A stretch of 64,000 nt of DNA from CALXOJ01 sp034120015 (GTDB lineage: Bacteria > Spirochaetota > Spirochaetia > JAFGXN01): positions 1 to 64,000 of the forward strand of contig JAXEIF010000004.1 in NCBI GenBank assembly GCA_034120015.1. Reading direction: 5' to 3'. Numbering within the stretch: position 1 is the stretch's first letter; every line of letters starts with the position of its first letter. The notes under the pieces were generated by a model. It was not told the origin of the DNA. It searched no databases and saw only the letters and a list, made by a program, of their open reading frames with translations. This document shows, piece by piece, positions 16,811 through 26,308 of this stretch. The position numbers were made by a program, and so were the translations under genes.

Positions 16811-17939
16811 ACGTAAAATCGGATTTCTCTTTTCGTATTCCGGTATCGACCTCCAGTGGTTTGCTTCGGCCGAAGACGAAGGCCGGACATTTGATGCGAC
16901 AGAGGTTAAAAAACGGAAGTCACGGGAAGAGGGAAAGGTTGCCAAGTCTTCCGATATGATATCGGCAGTCGTTCTTTTGGCCGGTGTCGTCGTTATTTTT
17001 CTTCTCGGCGGCTATCTGATGCGGGTTATGACCGACACGTGCCGTTTTTATTTTTCTCATATTACCGAATTCGATACATCGTCTTCCCTGCTTCCGTACG
17101 GATTTATGACGGTACAGTTTTTAAGGGCTGTTTTGCCGATTTTTGCGATCAGTGTGGCTGTTGCGCTACTGATTAATATCGGACAGGTCGGGTTTTTTAT
17201 TACGGGCAAGCCGCTGATTCCGAAGCCTGACCGGATTATGCCGAAGTGGGATCGTCTGAAAAATGCTATGTTTTCCAGACAGGCGGCTTTTAACCTTTTT
17301 AAGACATTTGTCAAGATTGCCTGTATATGCGGTATTGCGGTTTTTAATATTGTTTTAAACTGGCCCAATCTGCTCGAGTCGATTCGGTATCCGCTGGAGA
17401 ACGGACTTGCTTCTTTTTTTACGGTTGCGGTGATGATTTCGGTTGAGTCGGCACTTTTTCTGCTTGTGTTTTCGATTCCCGATTACTTTTTTCAGAAGAA
17501 ACAGTATGAAGAGGAATTAAAAATGACACTGACAGAGTTTCGCGATGAGTTGAAGGAATCAGAGGGAAATCCGGCCGTCAAACAGAAAATTCGCGAGCAG
17601 CACGACCGTCTTATTGCCGGCGACATTGAGGCTGCTGTCAAAACAGCCGATGTGGTTGTGACAAACCCGACACACTTTGCCTGTGTTTTGGCTTACAATC
17701 CCGAGCGGGATCAGGCACCGCGTCTTGTTTTAAAAGGAGCCGATTTCAATGCGTTGACAATCAAAAAAGTGGCCAAAAAATTCGATGTTCCGATTGTGGA
17801 AAACAAACCGCTGGCCCGCAGTATTTATGCCAATGTCAAGCAGGGGGATGTCGTGCCGCCTTCTTTTCATGAAGCGCTGGTCGGTATTTACCGCTTTTTC
17901 GTCCGCAAATATGCAAACGGCAGAACGGAGGAGGTTTGA
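16788..17939 (+). CDS. flhB: FlhB, flagellar export specificity switch
   Basis: The 383-residue protein has a short N-terminal tail (DLQWFASAEDEGRT then EVKKRKSREEGKVAKS), four membrane helices (about 58-80, 110-135, 165-190 and 205-230) and a cytoplasmic domain with the self-cleaving motif Asn293-Pro-Thr-His296 (VVTNPTHFACVLAY). Cleavage there, with FliK, switches export from hook to filament substrates. AAAGGAGG sits 6 bases before the ATG, within fliR. Confidence 0.97.
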   Translation: MPSPKPDERKIGFLFSYSGIDLQWFASAEDEGRTFDATEVKKRKSREEGKVAKSSDMISAVVLLAGVVVIFLLGGYLMRVMTDTCRFYFSHITEFDTSSSLLPYGFMTVQFLRAVLPIFAISVAVALLINIGQVGFFITGKPLIPKPDRIMPKWDRLKNAMFSRQAAFNLFKTFVKIACICGIAVFNIVLNWPNLLESIRYPLENGLASFFTVAVMISVESALFLLVFSIPDYFFQKKQYEEELKMTLTEFRDELKESEGNPAVKQKIREQHDRLIAGDIEAAVKTADVVVTNPTHFACVLAYNPERDQAPRLVLKGADFNALTIKKVAKKFDVPIVENKPLARSIYANVKQGDVVPPSFHEALVGIYRFFVRKYANGRTEEV

Positions 17940-20071
17940 TGCCCGAATCACGCAGTTCATTCCTGTCATCGATAATGAGTTTTTTCTCGGGACTGAAAGG
18001 CACCGGACAGACGGTGATTTTATCGGTTTGCGTTGTATTCTGTGTGCTGATGATGATTTTGCCGCTACCGAGTCCCATTCTCGATTTAATGATGATTCTT
18101 AACATCGCATTATCGATGATCATTCTGTTGCTGGCTCTGAATGTTAAACGGGCCATCGACTTTGATGTCTTTCCGACAATGCTTCTGTTGTCGACTATTT
18201 TCGGATTGGGACTGAATATCAGTTCAACCCGTTTGATTCTGACAAAAGGAGCTGATTTCGACGGTCGAATCGTCCGGATGTTTTCGACATTTGTGACCGG
18301 AAGCGGCGGATCTGTCGGTTTGGTCGTCGGTTTTATTATGTTTGCCATTCTGATGATTGTTCAGCTGGTTGTGATTACAAAAGGAGCAACACGGTCTGCC
18401 GAGGTTCGTGCCCGGTTCAAACTGGACAGCATGCAGATTGATAAAATGGATGTAACAAGCGAATTTGCTCAGGGCCATATTACCGAAAGCGAGTATAAAA
18501 AAAGAAAAAAAGATTTACAGCGTTCGGTTGATTTGTTCGGGACTTTGGACGGAGCTTCCAAATTTGTCTCCGGAAACGTCAAGGCGGGACTTGTTATTAC
18601 AGCGATTAATATCATCGGCGGATTGGTCGTCGGTGTTTTTTTGCATGGAGAAAGTTGGAACGGGGCGTTCGGAAACTATATCGGTCTGGCAATCGGGGAC
18701 GGTCTGGTGTCGCAGCTGCCGGCTCTGCTGGTTTCGGTCGCTTCCGGTATTATCATTACCAAAGGAGAATCTGAAGACGGATTTCCGTCCGATGTGTCGA
18801 AGCAGTTTCGCGTTCATCCGGTCATGTATGTGATTATCGGTGTTTTGCTGTTTTTTATGGCTTTGATTCCCGGATTCCCCTGGTATATTCTGATTCCCGT
18901 TGCTCTGGGAATGTTTTATGTGGCGTACAGCGTTTATCAGGTCGATAACGAAAACGGCAAAACGGCAGCTCCGGAAGGCAATACCGCCGAATCTCAGTCG
19001 GCACCGCAGGAACAGGAGGTTGTTCATCCTCTGGATCCGATTTCCGTGGAAATCGGGTACGGTCTGGTGCCTCTGGTTTCCTCCGGAACCGAAAAGAAAA
19101 CCGAGCTGTTGGACCGGATTCGAAGTCTCCGGACTGAATTCCTTAACGAATTCGGTTTATATATTCCAAAGGTACGGGTCAAAGATAATTTATCGATGGA
19201 TCCGAATGAATACCGGATTAAGATTTACGGGAATCTTTACGGGAAAGGTTTGATGAAATACGGTTATCTGCTTGCCATCGGATCTCCGGAAGCGGGGCAG
19301 GAAATTCTCGGCGAAAAAACAATCGAGCCGTCGTTTCAGCTTCCCGCCGTTTGGATTAATGCCGATCAGATTGCCGAGGCGGAGCAAAAAGGTTATACGG
19401 TTGTCGACTGTTCGACCGCAATTGTCACACATTTATCCGAGATTCTGAAGAAACATGCCGGCGATTTGTTAACCTTGCAGCAGGTTCAGAATATGCTCGA
19501 ATCGATTAAGCCCGAAAATGCGGCGGCATACGATAAGATTGTTTCTCGTCAGGTCTCTCTGACTCTGCTTCAGAAAGTATTCCGCAATTTGATTTCGGAG
19601 GGCGTTTCCATTCGCAATGTCAGCGGTATCGTCGAAGCCGTCCTGATTCATCTCGATCTTTACGGAGACAATGCGGATTATCTTTCCGAAAAAGTCCGGC
19701 AGTCTCTCGGACCTCAGGTCACGCAGAAATATCTGGATCAGGACGATGTTCTGAACTGTATTACAATTGCTCCCGATTTCCAAAATTATCTGTTGCGGCT
19801 TTACATGGAAAATAACAGTTTTGAGATCAAACATTTGATTCCGGGGCGAATTATGTCTCAGTTTATGAATGCATTGCAGAATACGGTTGCCGATGTCACT
19901 GCCCGCGGATATTTCCCCCTGATCTTGACAACGGCTGATTTGCGACGGGTTATCCGTTCGCTGCTGGGAAAAGATTTTTCCTCTGTTCCTGTTATTTCCA
20001 TAAGCGAGGCTGTCGATTTGAAAATGACTGAGGTCGGTCGTGTGTCTGTCGACTTAAAGGAGGTAGTGTGA
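17939..20071 (+). CDS. flhA: FlhA, flagellar export gate protein
   Basis: FlhA forms the nonameric ring of the export gate and binds chaperone-substrate complexes. The 710-residue product has about eight N-terminal membrane helices (to about 330), the conserved FHIPEP-family stretch with ISSTRLILTKGA, and a large cytoplasmic domain (about 365-710). The ATG at 17939 overlaps the flhB stop as TGATG and follows GGAGG. The TTG one codon earlier is a less likely start. Confidence 0.97.
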   Translation: MPESRSSFLSSIMSFFSGLKGTGQTVILSVCVVFCVLMMILPLPSPILDLMMILNIALSMIILLLALNVKRAIDFDVFPTMLLLSTIFGLGLNISSTRLILTKGADFDGRIVRMFSTFVTGSGGSVGLVVGFIMFAILMIVQLVVITKGATRSAEVRARFKLDSMQIDKMDVTSEFAQGHITESEYKKRKKDLQRSVDLFGTLDGASKFVSGNVKAGLVITAINIIGGLVVGVFLHGESWNGAFGNYIGLAIGDGLVSQLPALLVSVASGIIITKGESEDGFPSDVSKQFRVHPVMYVIIGVLLFFMALIPGFPWYILIPVALGMFYVAYSVYQVDNENGKTAAPEGNTAESQSAPQEQEVVHPLDPISVEIGYGLVPLVSSGTEKKTELLDRIRSLRTEFLNEFGLYIPKVRVKDNLSMDPNEYRIKIYGNLYGKGLMKYGYLLAIGSPEAGQEILGEKTIEPSFQLPAVWINADQIAEAEQKGYTVVDCSTAIVTHLSEILKKHAGDLLTLQQVQNMLESIKPENAAAYDKIVSRQVSLTLLQKVFRNLISEGVSIRNVSGIVEAVLIHLDLYGDNADYLSEKVRQSLGPQVTQKYLDQDDVLNCITIAPDFQNYLLRLYMENNSFEIKHLIPGRIMSQFMNALQNTVADVTARGYFPLILTTADLRRVIRSLLGKDFSSVPVISISEAVDLKMTEVGRVSVDLKEVV

Positions 20072-21210
20072 TTACGTTCGGACCGATAGAAGGAAACTCC
20101 GAAAAGGAGGTTCGTGATAAGCTGGATTCTCTGTACACTCCGAACGGTTATAAAATAACCAAATGGAAAGAAAATACAGTCGGGTTTTTTCACAGAAAAA
20201 CCATTCATTCCGCAGAAGGGTATCTGATTGTTGAAGAAAAAACGCCGGTACAGAAGTCCAAGGAGGATTTGCTGAATACTTTGGCAGCATCCAAAAATGC
20301 TGCCGAAAACAGACAGGTTCTTGATTCTTTAAAAAGTCTGGATGAGCATATCAGGCAGATGATGAACCGACATGATTCATCTCCCGAAAATCAGTGGGAT
20401 ACGAATGTTCTCGAAATCCGATCACTTCTTGAAAAAAATGATTTCACAGCCGAATATATCAATGAAATTTGTGCGCGGATACACGAGACCATGCCGCAGT
20501 CCGAGGTACGACGTCTTGATTATTTGAAAGAAAAGGTGATAGACTGGATTGCCGCCGACATAAAAATCGAACCGTCTGTTTTCTCCGGTCCAAAAGGGAT
20601 TATGAAGATTTTGATCTTCCTCGGACCGACAGGTGTCGGAAAAACAACGACGATTGTCAAAATGGCCGCCTCTTTTGCGTCCGATCTTGATTATATTCTT
20701 TTTACAACGGATCACTATAAAATCGGAGCTGTCGATCAGATGGAAAAATTTGCGGGACTTTTGAACAATGCTCCGTGTGTCAGTATCCGTAAGGCAGAAG
20801 AAATGCGCGTCAAATTTTGGGAAGCATCCGCTTTTAACCGTGATCTGGTTTTTATCGATACTCCCGGATTCTCACCGACGCACTATTCACTGGCAGCCGA
20901 AGTCAGAACAATTCTGGAACCGTGTAAAGCCGAGGCTTATCCGATGCTGATGATACCGGCTTATACTCGCTTCTCGGATATGGTGCGGATTGCCGAAGAA
21001 TTTGAGGCATTCTGTTACAGGGGAATTATTTTTTCCAAATTTGACGAATCGAGTACGGTCGGAACAATTATTTCTCTGATGAAAAAGCTGGGAAAGCCGG
21101 CTCTTTTTTATACAACAGGACAAAATGCAGCCGGCGATATTGAGGTTGCATCAAAAGAATTTTTATTGAATAAGCTAATCGGGTTCGGATCGGCCGGCCG
21201 GTTCAGGTAG
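20068..21210 (+). CDS. flhF: FlhF, SRP-type GTPase for flagellar positioning
   Basis: The 380-residue protein has a variable N-terminal basic domain (to about 100), a helical N domain (to about 175) and an SRP/FtsY-type G domain with GPTGVGKTTT at 186-195, DTPGFSP (G3 region) and the TKFDE-like SKFDESSTVG (G4). FlhF sets flagellar number and polar placement, consistent with the subpolar flagella of spirochetes. It starts at GTG 20068, overlapping the flhA stop by GTGA, with AAAGGAGG upstream. Confidence 0.95.
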   Translation: MITFGPIEGNSEKEVRDKLDSLYTPNGYKITKWKENTVGFFHRKTIHSAEGYLIVEEKTPVQKSKEDLLNTLAASKNAAENRQVLDSLKSLDEHIRQMMNRHDSSPENQWDTNVLEIRSLLEKNDFTAEYINEICARIHETMPQSEVRRLDYLKEKVIDWIAADIKIEPSVFSGPKGIMKILIFLGPTGVGKTTTIVKMAASFASDLDYILFTTDHYKIGAVDQMEKFAGLLNNAPCVSIRKAEEMRVKFWEASAFNRDLVFIDTPGFSPTHYSLAAEVRTILEPCKAEAYPMLMIPAYTRFSDMVRIAEEFEAFCYRGIIFSKFDESSTVGTIISLMKKLGKPALFYTTGQNAAGDIEVASKEFLLNKLIGFGSAGRFR

Positions 21211-21220
21211 GGAGGCATAT

Positions 21221-22093
21221 ATGCAGGATCAGGCAGAGCAGTTGCGTCAGATGATGAAAGGAAGAGTTGCGGGAGGAGGTACGGTCAGAAACCGAACCCG
21301 TATTATTGCCGTTTCGAGCGGTAAAGGCGGAGTCGGAAAGACCAATATTTCGACCGGATTGGCTATTGCTTATGCAAAAATCGGGAAAAAGGTTATTCTC
21401 CTGGATGCCGATTTGGGGCTGGCTAATGTCAATGTTGTTATGGGAATTATTCCCAAATATAATCTTTACCATTTAATGGAGCGACAGCGTTCGATTAAAG
21501 ATATCATTCTCGATACCGAATACGGTGTGAAAATAGTTGCGGGGGCTTCCGGATTTTCCAAAATAGCCAATTTGGGAGAAGAAGAGCGGGAATATTTTAT
21601 CGAAGAAATGTCGCAGCTTTCGAGTGCCGATGTTGTCATTGTTGATACGGGTGCCGGGGTTTCCGATAATGTTATTTCATTTATTTCGGCAGCCGATGAT
21701 GCGGTGATTGTCACAACGCCCGAACCGACGGCGATAACGGATGCTTACAGTATCATTAAAATTATTGCCGGCGAGGTTGATAATTCCCGTCTTTCGATTA
21801 AACTGGTTGTCAACAGAGTGCAATCTGTCAAACAGGGAAAAGATGTCGCCGAAAAGATTGTCGGTATAGCAAGTCAGTTTCTGAATCTCAAAGTCGATTA
21901 TCTCGGTTATGTGATGGATGATCCCGCTGTTTTGAATGCCGTTTTAAGGCAGAGACCGTTTTTTGATTTAAGTCCGAACTGCAAAGCTTCGGAATGTATC
22001 CGTCATATTGTCGGAAGACTGGAAAATATCGAGTATAAGGAAGGAAGCGGCGTTTCGACTTTCCTTAAACGGATGTTTTCCAAAAACAGTTGA
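21221..22093 (+). CDS. flhG: FlhG (FleN/YlxH), MinD-like ATPase for flagellar number
   Basis: A 290-residue deviant Walker A ATPase: SGKGGVGKTNIS at about 33-44, DADLGLANVN (switch region) and a C-terminal amphipathic segment (EGSGVSTFLKRMF) suited to membrane attachment. FlhG counterbalances FlhF and in other bacteria interacts with FliM/FliY. It follows flhF after 10 bp with GGGAGG before the ATG. Confidence 0.95.
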   Translation: MQDQAEQLRQMMKGRVAGGGTVRNRTRIIAVSSGKGGVGKTNISTGLAIAYAKIGKKVILLDADLGLANVNVVMGIIPKYNLYHLMERQRSIKDIILDTEYGVKIVAGASGFSKIANLGEEEREYFIEEMSQLSSADVVIVDTGAGVSDNVISFISAADDAVIVTTPEPTAITDAYSIIKIIAGEVDNSRLSIKLVVNRVQSVKQGKDVAEKIVGIASQFLNLKVDYLGYVMDDPAVLNAVLRQRPFFDLSPNCKASECIRHIVGRLENIEYKEGSGVSTFLKRMFSKNS

Positions 22094-22111
22094 GACTGAA
22101 AGGAGCATCGT

Positions 22112-22654
22112 ATGAAGGCAAAATTGCTTTCAAAACCGGTTATCGGATTATGGGGTGCCGGCATTCTGTTTTCTCTGCTGTTAATTGTGATTACGGGGGG
22201 ATCGGCCGGCAGCGTTTTTTTCAGAATCTTTTTAAACATTGTACTTATCACGCTGTTTGTTGTTATCGGATGGTATTTGTGGAATCGTTTTCTGTCCGAA
22301 ACCGACACCTCAAAACCGCGGCAGGAAGAAAATGATGACGAAGATGAAATTTTACTTGAATCCGATCCCAATCGACTGTATACTGAAACGGGGTTTTCCG
22401 ATAAAACGGTGACGGAGTCGTCAAATGCGAATCTTTCGAAAGGAGATGCGTTTTCGAACTATCGGTACGGCACCGAAACCGAATCGGACGGATTACGGCA
22501 TCTCGACAGCCGTAATCCGTATGAAATGTCGGATTCACTGCTGAGAAAACTGAAGTCGGAAGAAGAAGATTCGCTGGCAAAATTTAAAGCCGCATTTCAA
22601 TCTCCCGAAGAAATCGCCAAGGCGGTGCGGACGCAATTGCATAAAGATGACTGA
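22112..22654 (+). CDS. Membrane protein of unknown function in the flagellar operon
   Basis: A 180-residue protein not recognised by family. It has two hydrophobic segments (about residues 8-25 and 30-52) and an acidic, Ser/Asp/Glu-rich cytoplasmic tail (DEDEILLESDPN region) with a short amphipathic helix near the end (EEDSLAKFKAAFQSPEEIAKAV). It has a good site (GAAAGGAG) and sits between flhG and the sigma factor gene, 18 bp from one and 11 bp from the other, so it is co-transcribed. A motility-related role is inferred from position only. Confidence 0.75.
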   Translation: MKAKLLSKPVIGLWGAGILFSLLLIVITGGSAGSVFFRIFLNIVLITLFVVIGWYLWNRFLSETDTSKPRQEENDDEDEILLESDPNRLYTETGFSDKTVTESSNANLSKGDAFSNYRYGTETESDGLRHLDSRNPYEMSDSLLRKLKSEEEDSLAKFKAAFQSPEEIAKAVRTQLHKDD

Positions 22655-22665
22655 ACGAGGGGCTC

Positions 22666-23454
22666 ATGACGAAACAGGAATTACTTCAAATGGAAGAAGA
22701 TGAATTATGGACTCTTTATATTAAAACGAAAGATTCCGGAATTCGCGATGTCCTCATTGAAAAATATTCTCCTCTGGTAAAATACGTGGCAGGACGGATT
22801 GCCATGAATATGCCTCGGGAAGTCGAGTATGACGATCTGGTGGGATGGGGCGTATTCGGTCTTTTTGATGCCATCGATAAATTTTCCCCCAAGCGCGATG
22901 TTAAATTTAAAACTTATGCCGTAAGACGGATTCAGGGGGCAATTTACGATGCGCTTCGTGCCGATGATTGGGTTCCCCGTTCGGTCAGAAAAAAGGCAAA
23001 AGAGGTGGAACGGGCGATTCACCATTTGGAAGGACTCCACGGAAGAGCCTGTACCAATAAAGAGGTTGCCGACGAGCTGCAGATTACCGAAGAAGAGTAT
23101 GAAGAGATGCTTTTGTCTATAAGCGGAACCAATGTGCTTTCTTTGAACGAAGTTCATTATTCCAGCGATGAAAATGACAAAGTATCACTGGACGAAAATC
23201 TGAAAGCTCCGGTCAGTCTGAATCCCGATGTGCAGATCGAAAGGGAAGAGGTCAAACGGGTGATTATCGACGCCATCAAAGAGCTTCCCGAAAATTCCCA
23301 GCAGGTTTTGATTGCTTACTATTACAATGAATTGACATTAAAGGAAATCGGAAAGATTTTAAATGTAACGGAATCCCGTGTTTCTCAGCTTCATACGAAG
23401 GCTTTGCTGAAATTACGGGCAAAACTGACAGGAATTCGAAAAGGTTTATTTTGA
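22666..23454 (+). CDS. fliA: Sigma-28 family RNA polymerase sigma factor (FliA/WhiG)
   Basis: A 262-residue sigma-70 family protein with region 2 (PLVKYVAGRIAMNMPREVEYDDLVGWGVFGLFDAI then YAVRRIQGAIYDALR, here split by the core helix), region 3 (about 115-180) and region 4 (VLIAYYYNELTLKEIGKILNVTESRVSQLHTKAL). The VEYDDL and WVPRSVR motifs mark the FliA/WhiG/SigD group. It is expected to drive late flagellar genes. No anti-sigma factor flgM is evident beside it. The stop overlaps the next start by one base. Confidence 0.95.
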   Translation: MTKQELLQMEEDELWTLYIKTKDSGIRDVLIEKYSPLVKYVAGRIAMNMPREVEYDDLVGWGVFGLFDAIDKFSPKRDVKFKTYAVRRIQGAIYDALRADDWVPRSVRKKAKEVERAIHHLEGLHGRACTNKEVADELQITEEEYEEMLLSISGTNVLSLNEVHYSSDENDKVSLDENLKAPVSLNPDVQIEREEVKRVIIDAIKELPENSQQVLIAYYYNELTLKEIGKILNVTESRVSQLHTKALLKLRAKLTGIRKGLF

Positions 23455-25388
23455 TGGATTTAAATGAATTTAAAGATCAAATCAGAACCATGCTTGTCCG
23501 CGATTTATCCGTATCCGAGGTGCGGGCAACGGGGAATACGCTGAAAGAAGCGTTGCGGGTAGCCGCAGGGGAACTCGATCTTCCCGTTAAGAAGATACAG
23601 TTCGATATTGTACAAAAAGGAAGAAAAGGATTTTTGGGCGCCGGAAGACGCGAGTGGGTGATTATTGCTTACCCTTCCGCGGAAGAGGCTTCCGATACGG
23701 AGTCGGGAGAGGGAAATGACGGCAGTGACGCAATCGATGCGGAAACCGGTTTGCCTGTCGATCAGGACGGAATTGCGATCGTCAAATGTATTAATGAGAC
23801 GGTCACATTGTGTGTCCGACCTCCGAAAGGTAACGGGGCACCGGCCACATATGAACAGGTTGTCGAAAAGCTCTCAAAACGCGGTGTCGGAACTTTTGAT
23901 GAAGCAGCTATAAAAAAGGCGCTTAAAAATAAAGACAATAAGGAAATAAAAATCGGTAATTTTGTATATAACCCGTTGTCGGACGGCACTTTGTGGATGG
24001 AAATATCATCCGACGAGATGGAAGCTTCTGTCGGGATTCGGCATCCGAAAGCGGGAGGCCGGGATTTTATTTATACGGAAATTTATCAGTTTGTCATGTC
24101 TTACGATATAAAATTCGGTATTCGGAAAGATGTTATCAGAGAATTGGCCGACAACCCCGTTTACGATACTTTGTTTGTTGTTGCCCGAGGCGAAAAGGCA
24201 AAGCACGGCACAAACGGATACGTTGAATACAAGTTTGACACAAAGAAGGAAAAGGCCGCATTCGGCGAAGATGATGTCAAGATTAATTTTAAAGCAGCCA
24301 ATAATATTGCCAACGTCAGGGAAGGTGATGTGATAGCGGTTTATCATAAACCGACAAAGGGAATTGAAGGGCATACGGTGCACAATCGTATTTTAAAGGC
24401 CTATGACGGTAAGGAAACGCAGATTCAGGTCGGAGAGAATGTACAGTTGTCGGATGACCGTATGCAGGCTGTCAGCAAAATAGACGGACAGGCGCTGCTT
24501 CAGGACGGTGTTGTTTCGGTATTACCGGTTTACTATGTGAACGGATCGCTGTCGATTAAAACGGGCGGCAATATAGATTTTATCGGAAGTGTTGTTATTA
24601 ACGGAGATGTCGAAGACGGCTATGTTGTCAAAGCTTCCAAGGATATCCAAATTCACGGCACGGTCGGTAAATCCGAAATTATCAGCGGCGGTGATATTGT
24701 CGTTTCGAACGGAATTCAAACCAAAGGCGAAGGCTTTGTTAAAGCCAAAGGCAGTGTTGTTTCGAAGTTTATCGGTAATTCCATTGTTTTTGCCGAAGAC
24801 CGGGTTGTCGTCAGTGACGGAATCGTCAATTCCCAAGTTAATTGCGGCGGAAAAATTATCTGCTACGGAAAGCGGGCCCGAATTCACGGCGGACAGCTGC
24901 GTGCAGCCAATTCGATTGTCGCCAAAGAAATCGGAACGGCAGCCGGAACGGAAACCGTTTTGGAAGTCGGGGTCAATCCCGAATCAAGAGAACGGTATAA
25001 TTTTCTGGACAGTAAAATTAAAGAAAATACAGAGGCAATCGAAAATCTCGATCTGAATATCGGTGCTTTTGAGAAAATTATCAAAACAAAAGGGACTCTC
25101 AACGAAGATAAACAGGCTTCGTATGATGACATGAGAGCCCAGCGGGATGCACTTCTCCGTGAGAACAGCGTAATGACGGAAGAATTCGTCAGGTTGCGCG
25201 AAGAAATTCAGGAACTGAAAGGCAGCGGTGAAATATCTGTCGAAAACATTGTTTACCCAAACGTCAAGATAAACATCAATACTGCGGAATATACCGTCAA
25301 GAACGAACTGAAGTGGGTTACCTTCTATAGAGAAGGACCGATGATTAAAATGCGGGAATATTCCGTTGAAAAAGAGGATCTGAAATAG
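23454..25388 (+). CDS. Jag_N-DUF342 (FapA-like) protein
   Basis: A 644-residue protein with an N-terminal Jag_N-like domain (about 15-65; ATGNTLKEALRVAAGEL, then KKIQFDIVQKGRKGFLGAG), a short acidic linker, and a long DUF342/FapA region with a beta-helix section (about 350-500, repeated GGDIVVSNGI-type turns) followed by a coiled coil (about 515-585). FapA proteins are often found in motility operons next to sigma-28, and the Vibrio homolog alters glucose-PTS and polar localisation; the function here is unknown. The ATG lies in a TGATG overlap with the sigma gene. Confidence 0.85.
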   Translation: MDLNEFKDQIRTMLVRDLSVSEVRATGNTLKEALRVAAGELDLPVKKIQFDIVQKGRKGFLGAGRREWVIIAYPSAEEASDTESGEGNDGSDAIDAETGLPVDQDGIAIVKCINETVTLCVRPPKGNGAPATYEQVVEKLSKRGVGTFDEAAIKKALKNKDNKEIKIGNFVYNPLSDGTLWMEISSDEMEASVGIRHPKAGGRDFIYTEIYQFVMSYDIKFGIRKDVIRELADNPVYDTLFVVARGEKAKHGTNGYVEYKFDTKKEKAAFGEDDVKINFKAANNIANVREGDVIAVYHKPTKGIEGHTVHNRILKAYDGKETQIQVGENVQLSDDRMQAVSKIDGQALLQDGVVSVLPVYYVNGSLSIKTGGNIDFIGSVVINGDVEDGYVVKASKDIQIHGTVGKSEIISGGDIVVSNGIQTKGEGFVKAKGSVVSKFIGNSIVFAEDRVVVSDGIVNSQVNCGGKIICYGKRARIHGGQLRAANSIVAKEIGTAAGTETVLEVGVNPESRERYNFLDSKIKENTEAIENLDLNIGAFEKIIKTKGTLNEDKQASYDDMRAQRDALLRENSVMTEEFVRLREEIQELKGSGEISVENIVYPNVKININTAEYTVKNELKWVTFYREGPMIKMREYSVEKEDLK

Positions 25389-25723
25389 TGGCGGTACAAC
25401 CTATCGATATCCAGGTTAATTTTTCGCAGCTGAATACAGTCAGTGCCGAGCAGTCGATGAGTAAGCAGGCCGTATTGGCAGCCGAGGCCGATTCGACACG
25501 CCATATGATACGTGAGTCGTTAAAGCAGGCGGAAAAGGTCAAAAAAATTGAAAACGGAATGATCGGGGTTGCGGCAATACATGACGGAGAGGAAGAACCT
25601 TCCGCAAAATCCGGGGATAACAGGACAATTGACGAAACGCTTCTCCGTCAGTCGAAAAAAGAGCATCCGGTTGTTTTTGTCGACGATCCCGATAAGGGAC
25701 ATGAAATCGATTTGATGTGCTGA
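25388..25723 (+). CDS. Small hydrophilic protein of unknown function
   Basis: A 111-residue protein with no membrane segment and no recognised domain. It starts at GTG 25388, sharing one base with the stop of the FapA-like gene, so its translation depends on coupling. The first 60 residues look like an amphipathic helix pair (NFSQLNTVSAEQSMSKQAVL, SLKQAEKVKKIENG); the end is acidic and short. Its only informative feature is its conserved-looking position at the end of the motility operon. Confidence 0.7.
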   Translation: MAVQPIDIQVNFSQLNTVSAEQSMSKQAVLAAEADSTRHMIRESLKQAEKVKKIENGMIGVAAIHDGEEEPSAKSGDNRTIDETLLRQSKKEHPVVFVDDPDKGHEIDLMC

Positions 25724-25744
25724 GACTGCATTGGCGGAGAGATT

Positions 25745-26230
25745 ATGTGGATTTTCCTGTTTAACACAATCGGATTGATTTGTATTTATTTCCTTTTACG
25801 GTGGAAACTGCAGCGCAGTACCGCGATCGAAAAACAGATTGATAAGATCAGAGCTCAGTTTAATGATTTAACGGTTGATATGAATGATGCCACATCGCGC
25901 AATCTGGATGCGCTCGAGAGTCGGATAAAGGAGGCAAAAAAGCTGATCCGGCAGCTTGATAAGGCATCGGCAGAGGTAAAAGATTCGGTTCCGGATGAGC
26001 CGGAGGTTAAAACACATGTACAGCAGGAGACTGATACCGACGTAAAAGCAGAGTCCGGGCAGCCGTCTGTTACTGCTTTTGCCCCGATTTCCGATTCGTT
26101 ACGTCAGTCTGTTTTAAAGCTGGCAGTACGCGGTATGTCATCGGCCGAAATTGCCGAAATTTTGAATTGTCAGTTGCAGGAAGTCGAGCTGGTTCTTTCT
26201 TTTTCCGAAAACAGATATTCCCGAAAATAA
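25745..26230 (+). CDS. Membrane-anchored coiled-coil protein with C-terminal HTH-like region (SwrB-like architecture)
   Basis: A 161-residue protein: an N-terminal membrane anchor (residues 1-18, WIFLFNTIGLICIYFLL), a coiled coil (about 22-80), a Pro/Glu/Thr linker and a C-terminal helix-turn-helix-like stretch (VLKLAVRGMSSAEIAEILNCQLQEVELVL). This is the layout of Bacillus SwrB/YlxL, which also follows the sigma-28 gene at the end of the fla/che operon and promotes export-gate assembly. The similarity is architectural and positional, so SwrB-type function is inference. Confidence 0.7.
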   Translation: MWIFLFNTIGLICIYFLLRWKLQRSTAIEKQIDKIRAQFNDLTVDMNDATSRNLDALESRIKEAKKLIRQLDKASAEVKDSVPDEPEVKTHVQQETDTDVKAESGQPSVTAFAPISDSLRQSVLKLAVRGMSSAEIAEILNCQLQEVELVLSFSENRYSRK

Positions 26231-26269
26231 AAAAGCGGCATACATCCGGATTTTATTATGTACACCGCT
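26230..26269 (-). terminator. Minus-strand intrinsic terminator after the DUF115 gene
   Basis: AGCGG (26234-26238) pairs with CCGCT (26265-26269), and TACAT (26241-26245) with ATGTA (26258-26262), around a 2-base mismatch. Read on the minus strand the stem is followed by a T6 run and more T-rich sequence. The plus-strand side lacks a T tract, so the terminator serves mainly the minus-strand gene, although it separates the two convergent units. Confidence 0.6.
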
Positions 26270-26308
26270 CCCTACTGTACTTTTATTATCGGTTCTTCAA
26301 AAAAATAC

